Source: Candidatus Kosakonia sp. 282A-S69 (GTDB lineage Bacteria > Pseudomonadota > Gammaproteobacteria > Enterobacterales > Enterobacteriaceae). From it: DNA of 64,000 bases. Location of the stretch: assembly GCF_029433855.1 (NCBI RefSeq), contig NZ_JAROAU010000003.1, positions 2,978,986 through 3,042,985 of the forward strand, read 5' to 3'. Below the pieces are notes generated by a model. It ran no database searches and was not told the DNA's origin. It worked only from the letters and a program-made list of their open reading frames with translations. This document shows positions 60,697 through 64,000 of this stretch, in pieces. A program made the translations under genes and the position numbers. The first letter of the stretch is position 1. Each line of letters opens with the position of its first letter.

Positions 60697-60704
60697 CCGG
60701 CGTT
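60678..60704 (-). terminator. dsbA terminator overlapping the yihG stop
   Basis: AACGCCGGTCA (60682-60692) pairs with TGACCGGCGTT (60694-60704). On the minus strand it is followed by a TTTTT run (60678-60684). The yihG stop TGA (60694-60696) is inside the right arm. Confidence 0.8.
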
Positions 60705-60708
60705 AGCT

Positions 60709-61332
60709 TTACTTCTTCTCAACCAGGAACTTCACCGTATCGGCATAGCTTTTCACGAACGTATCAAGGCTTCTGCCGTCCATACCGCGTTGATCGATCT
60801 GGTATTTACCATTGACGAACATCGCCGGTACACCCTGCAACTGCAGATCGGCCGCGGCCTTCTCTTGCTGAGCAACCAGGGATTTCACTACGAAGCTGTT
60901 CCAGGCGGCATCATACTCTTCACCCTTCACACCAGCTTTGATAAATACGTCGCGGATGTCAGCAACGCTTTGAACAGTCTGCGTTTTTTGTACCGCTTCG
61001 AACATCGGAGAGCTGATTTTATCTTCCACACCCAGTGCCATGGCTACGGCCCAGGCCTGCGTCATCTCTTTGCCCAGCGGCCCCAGGAACTCGACGTGAT
61101 ATTTGGTCATTTTTGTCCCCTCCGGCAGTTTCTTTTTCACCGCCTCGGAGACGTGCCAGACCTGCTCGAAATCGTAGCAGTGCGGGCAATAGAATGAGAA
61201 GAACTCCAGTACCTGCGGTTCACCGGCGACCGGTTTATCCAGCGTGTTGTACTGCTTACCTTCGGTAATGTCTGCTGCCGAAGCGCTAAATGCCAGAATC
61301 ATTCCTGCCAGCGCCAGCCAAATCTTCTTCAT
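60709..61332 (-). CDS. dsbA: DsbA, periplasmic disulfide oxidoreductase
   Basis: DsbA introduces disulfide bonds into exported proteins and is reoxidised by DsbB. The 207-residue precursor has a signal peptide cleaved after SAA (about residue 20) and the active site CPHC at residues 49-52 in [12 protein letters not shown]. The cis-Pro lies in QGVPAMF. I chose ATG 61332 ([10 protein letters not shown]) with GAGAG upstream. It is downstream of srkA by 16 bases, in an operon under a CpxR box. Confidence 0.97.
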   Translation of the reverse strand: MKKIWLALAGMILAFSASAADITEGKQYNTLDKPVAGEPQVLEFFSFYCPHCYDFEQVWHVSEAVKKKLPEGTKMTKYHVEFLGPLGKEMTQAWAVAMALGVEDKISSPMFEAVQKTQTVQSVADIRDVFIKAGVKGEEYDAAWNSFVVKSLVAQQEKAAADLQLQGVPAMFVNGKYQIDQRGMDGRSLDTFVKSYADTVKFLVEKK

Positions 61333-61348
61333 GGTCAACTCTCTCCGT

Positions 61349-62335
61349 TCAATACATGGGGGTTAATGCTAAAGGGGGTTCTTGCAGAACCTTAACCTGT
61401 TCAAGAAAAATATGCGTCTGATTGCGCCAGTGATCTTCGCTGTTCAACCAGGGGAAATTTTTGGGAAATGCGGGGTCGTCCCAGCGGCGGATTAGCCACG
61501 CCAGATAGTAAACCAGGCGCATGGCGCGCAGTGGTTCGATCAAGGCCAGCTCCGCAGTATCAAATTCACAAAACTCTTCGTAGGCTTCGACGATCATCTC
61601 CAGCTGCATGCGCTGTTCGGCTTTATCACCGTGCAGTAACATCCATAGATCTTGTACAGCCGGGCCATTACGCGCATCGTCTAAATCGACAAACATTGGA
61701 CCATCGCGCCAGAGAATATTCCCGGCATGGCAATCCCCGTGCAGACGCAGCACGTTGGCGCGATTATGCCACTGCGCCATAACGGCCTCGATAAGCTTGT
61801 CAACAGCGCTCAGAAACGCCTCTTTTAAGCCTGCGGGGATCAGGGCCGTGGACTCAAAAAGCTGACGCGGCTCTATCAAGTATTCGATAACACCCATCTC
61901 AGGACGATGAGTAAAGCGTTTTTGACGGCCGGTTTGGTGCAGGCGGCCGAGGTAGCGGCCAACCCACTCCATCTGATCAAGGTTATCCGCTTCAAACTGG
62001 CGGCCGCCGACGCTCGGGAAAACGGCGAAGAGGAAATCCTCATGGGTGAGCAGGGTTTCATGGTTAAACGCGAGCGGTGCGGCGACCGGCACATCATTCT
62101 CTTGCAGGTCGAGCGCAAATTGATGCTCTTCACGTATCTGTTCCGCTGACCAGCGCTGCGGCCGGTAAAATTTCACGACATAGCGGCGGCGATCTTCGTC
62201 CTGAAACTGATAAACACGGTTTTCGTAGCTATTAAGCGGAGTGAGGCCGGAATCGACCCGGATCCCCTGCGCGAAAAGCGCATCCATGATGGTATCCGGG
62301 TGAAGCGTCTGGAAAGTAAAAGCGTTACAGGTCAT
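61349..62335 (-). CDS. srkA: SrkA (YihE), stress-response Ser/Thr kinase
   Basis: SrkA is a cytoplasmic kinase with an aminoglycoside phosphotransferase-like fold that protects cells from MazF-linked and envelope stress. The 328-residue protein has the catalytic motif [13 protein letters not shown] near residue 200 (Asp of HGD) and the metal-binding DLDDARNGP. Length equals that of E. coli YihE. It is the first gene of srkA-dsbA, preceded by a CpxR box at 62400-62414. Confidence 0.95.
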   Translation of the reverse strand: MTCNAFTFQTLHPDTIMDALFAQGIRVDSGLTPLNSYENRVYQFQDEDRRRYVVKFYRPQRWSAEQIREEHQFALDLQENDVPVAAPLAFNHETLLTHEDFLFAVFPSVGGRQFEADNLDQMEWVGRYLGRLHQTGRQKRFTHRPEMGVIEYLIEPRQLFESTALIPAGLKEAFLSAVDKLIEAVMAQWHNRANVLRLHGDCHAGNILWRDGPMFVDLDDARNGPAVQDLWMLLHGDKAEQRMQLEMIVEAYEEFCEFDTAELALIEPLRAMRLVYYLAWLIRRWDDPAFPKNFPWLNSEDHWRNQTHIFLEQVKVLQEPPLALTPMY

Positions 62336-62399
62336 CCTGGGATCCGAAAATACGACGAATGATTCAGGATATCATTTTGGGTCGTTTTCGGTGGCTCCT

Positions 62400-62414
62400 C
62401 TTACAAGGTTTTAC
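62400..62414 (-). promoter_or_regulatory. CpxR box of the srkA-dsbA operon
   Basis: On the minus strand GTAAA-ACCTT-GTAAG matches the CpxR consensus GTAAA-N5-GTAAA at nine of ten positions. It lies 65 bases upstream of srkA and overlaps the yihD stop codon. CpxR activates this operon in E. coli. Confidence 0.8.
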
Positions 62415-62680
62415 TCTTTAATCACGCCGCGGGCGCGCAGTAACGCGGTTTTGAAATCCTCTTCGTAATCTTTTTGAATCCCCGGTATCGCTGCGTCTTT
62501 TGCCGAGTCGCGCATTTTCAGGTGATAGATCAGGATGTCATCACTTAAATCTGCCAGTTCGCCCTCATAACCTGACTCTTGCGCCAGTTTCTGTAAAAAT
62601 TGCATTAAATTGAGTTCGGGCTCTTTCTGCCACGCCGGCTGGAGAAGTTCGATAACTTCGTTGAGGCGTTTACATTTCAT
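62411..62680 (-). CDS. yihD: YihD, DUF1040 small protein
   Basis: This 89-residue protein matches E. coli YihD (DUF1040), a small cytoplasmic protein of unknown function. It begins [17 protein letters not shown] and has [15 protein letters not shown] in its second half. ATG 62680 is preceded by AAGGAG. The frame extends to 62710 without support. Its stop codon lies in the CpxR box for srkA-dsbA. It is divergent from mobA. Confidence 0.93.
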   Translation of the reverse strand: MKCKRLNEVIELLQPAWQKEPELNLMQFLQKLAQESGYEGELADLSDDILIYHLKMRDSAKDAAIPGIQKDYEEDFKTALLRARGVIKE

Positions 62681-62749
62681 GTATCTGCTCCTTATTTTGT
62701 GTCCAGACACGTTAGCAGGGTCAATCCCACAATAAAAGAGGCGTTACTG

Positions 62750-63334
62750 GTGAAGAATAGCAGTGCAGTGCTCGGCGTCGTGCTGGCTGGCGGCAAAGCT
62801 TCGCGCATGGCAGGAAAAGACAAAGGCTTGCTGCCACTTAACGGGAAACCACTCTGGCAACATGTCGCCGGGCGATTAGCGCCGCAGGTAGCGAGTGTGG
62901 CGATCAGCGCTAATCGAAATCTTGATACCTATCGACTCAGTGGTCTGCCGGTCATTGAGGATACGCTACGTGATTTCCCGGGGCCGCTGGCGGGTATGCT
63001 GGCTGCCTTACAACAGTGCGAAGCCGAATGGTTTCTCTTTTGCCCCTGCGATACACCCTATATTCCGGACGATCTCTTACCGCGTTTACTGGCAGGCCGT
63101 GGGCAGGCTCCGGCAGTGTGGGTGCATGATGGCGAAAGGGATCATCCGGTGATTGTTCTACTTCATCGGGACCTTTTACCGCGGCTCGAAGCGTGGCTGG
63201 CGCGAGGTGAACGCAGGGTTATGATGTTTATGCGCGAAGCAGGCGGGCATGCGGTCGATTTCAGCGATCGGCGTGCGGCATTCGCCAATGTGAATACGCC
63301 TGACGATCTCGCGCACTGGCAGGAGAAATCATGA
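62750..63334 (+). CDS. mobA: MobA, molybdenum cofactor guanylyltransferase
   Basis: MobA attaches GMP from GTP to molybdopterin cofactor, making the MGD form required by formate dehydrogenases such as FdoG. From GTG 62750 it has 194 residues, as in E. coli MobA. The nucleotide-binding motif [17 protein letters not shown] is at about residues 11-27, and the CPCDTPYIP segment near residue 95 holds the metal-binding Asp. I chose GTG because GAGG is nine bases upstream and the length fits. Its last base quartet overlaps mobB (ATGA). Confidence 0.93.
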   Translation: MKNSSAVLGVVLAGGKASRMAGKDKGLLPLNGKPLWQHVAGRLAPQVASVAISANRNLDTYRLSGLPVIEDTLRDFPGPLAGMLAALQQCEAEWFLFCPCDTPYIPDDLLPRLLAGRGQAPAVWVHDGERDHPVIVLLHRDLLPRLEAWLARGERRVMMFMREAGGHAVDFSDRRAAFANVNTPDDLAHWQEKS

Positions 63335-63846
63335 TCCCATTACTTGCCGTAGCGGCCTGGAGCGGAACGGGTAAGACCACACTGTTGAAAAAGCTTATCC
63401 CTGCGCTGCGCGCGCGGGGCATTCGTCCCGGCTTAATCAAGCATACCCATCATGATATGGATGTTGATACGCCGGGCAAGGATAGTTATGAGTTACGCAA
63501 GGCAGGCGCAGCGCAGACGCTGGTCGCCAGCAGCCAACGATGGGCATTAATGACGGAAACGCCTGATAACATGGAGCTGGATCTTAGCTGGCTGGTCAGC
63601 AGGATGGATGCGACAAAGCTGGATCTGGTGCTGGTCGAGGGCTTTAAACATGAACCGGTACCTAAGATCCTGCTCTGGCGCGAAGATTGCGGACACGACA
63701 TCAGTGAATTAACGATAGATGAACATGCGATCGCGGTTGCGAGCGATGTTGCGCGGGTGCTGAAGGTACCGGTGCTGGATCTTAATGATATTGAGGAAAT
63801 CGCGGAGTTTGTTTTGCAGTGGTTAGCGCAAAAAGAGGCTGTTTAA
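63331..63846 (+). CDS. mobB: MobB, molybdopterin-guanine dinucleotide adapter
   Basis: MobB is a GTP-binding protein that assists MobA but is not essential. The 171-residue protein has the Walker A motif [12 protein letters not shown] at about residues 10-21 and the conserved [17 protein letters not shown] and LVEGFKHE segments. It overlaps mobA by four bases. It converges on the 5S rRNA gene and their terminator. Confidence 0.94.
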   Translation: MIPLLAVAAWSGTGKTTLLKKLIPALRARGIRPGLIKHTHHDMDVDTPGKDSYELRKAGAAQTLVASSQRWALMTETPDNMELDLSWLVSRMDATKLDLVLVEGFKHEPVPKILLWREDCGHDISELTIDEHAIAVASDVARVLKVPVLDLNDIEEIAEFVLQWLAQKEAV

Positions 63847-63892
63847 GTACTTACTTCCGGGTCATTTCATTTGCCTTTTTCGCCCGGAAAGC

Positions 63893-63920
63893 AAAAAACC
63901 CCAGCCGTCAGGCTGGGGTT
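63893..63920 (-). terminator. rrn operon terminator
   Basis: AACCCCAGCC (63897-63906) pairs perfectly with GGCTGGGGTT (63911-63920) around GTCA. On the minus strand it is followed by TTTTTT (63893-63898 read in reverse). The plus strand is also T-rich, so mobB may use it too. Confidence 0.9.
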
Positions 63921-63931
63921 CTTCTTATTTG

Positions 63932-64000
63932 ATGCCTGGCAGTTCCCTACTCTCGCATGGGGAGACCCCACACTACCATCGGCGCTACGGCGTTTCACTT
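63932..64000 (-). rRNA. rrf: 5S ribosomal RNA (3' part)
   Basis: The minus strand reads the last 69 bases of enterobacterial 5S rRNA, including AAGTGAAACGCCGTAGCGCC and GTGGGGTCTCCCCATGCGAG, ending CTGCCAGGCAT at 63932. The 5' part lies beyond the window. It is the distal gene of an rrn operon that faces the window, at the position of rrnA in E. coli. Confidence 0.97.

Overview
The window is a 64-kb stretch of core chromosome from a member of the Enterobacteriaceae with moderately high GC, most like the Enterobacter/Kosakonia/Klebsiella side of the family. Nearly every gene has an obvious E. coli counterpart in the same relative order, from ftsN to the 3' end of a 5S rRNA gene. Gene names rest on my recognition of the protein sequences. 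No database search was run, and comparisons with E. coli are from memory.

Layout. 1-11.1 kb: the end of ftsN, the heat-shock protease hslVU, menA, rraA, zapB, the glycerol operon glpFKX, fpr, yiiR, yiiQ and tpiA. 11.1-20.1 kb: an SLC13-type permease not expected here from E. coli, then cdh, sbp, pfkA, fieF, cpxP (with the CpxQ sRNA in its 3' UTR), cpxRA and yiiM. 20.2-33.1 kb: a DapA/NAL-family aldolase gene where E. coli has kdgT, sodA, and a complete L-rhamnose locus (rhaR, rhaS, rhaBAD, a four-gene ABC importer, rhaM). E. coli's symporter gene rhaT is absent. A decayed iron-dependent alcohol dehydrogenase gene lies just before rhaM. 33.1-43.4 kb: an XRE-cupin regulator divergent from an azlCD-type exporter pair, a DUF1471 small protein, the formate dehydrogenase-O cluster (fdhD, selenoprotein fdoG, fdoH, fdoI, fdhE), a VapBC-type toxin-antitoxin pair at the yiiF position, and an HSL-family esterase. 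43.4-54.6 kb: fabY, dtd, yihY, yihX, bipA, the nitrogen operon glnA-glnL-glnG with CRP, NtrC and sigma-54 sites, yshB, hemN and an unrecognised 57-codon membrane ORF. 54.6-64 kb: yihI, the CsrC sRNA, engB, Spot 42 with its internal spfP ORF, polA, yihG, dsbA, srkA, yihD, mobAB, an rrn terminator and the 3' part of a 5S rRNA gene on the minus strand.

How it works together. Several envelope-stress parts sit in one window: CpxAR, its inhibitor CpxP, the CpxQ sRNA, and srkA-dsbA under a second near-perfect CpxR box. The rhamnose block is self-contained: divergent RhaS/RhaR regulators, a CRP site, kinase/isomerase/aldolase, importer and mutarotase. Three of its junctions are 4-bp ATGA overlaps, and the decayed gene's stop overlaps the rhaM start in the same way. 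The fdo block supplies all three enzyme subunits, the SECIS for selenocysteine insertion and both dedicated assembly factors.

I found no phage, insertion sequence, CRISPR array or tRNA, and no wholly new multigene system. The least ordinary observations are the 57-codon ORF between yihI and hemN, the alcohol dehydrogenase remnant in the rha locus, the intact toxin beside a YiiF-type antitoxin, the exchange of transport genes around rha and sodA, and a structured element between rraA and zapB.
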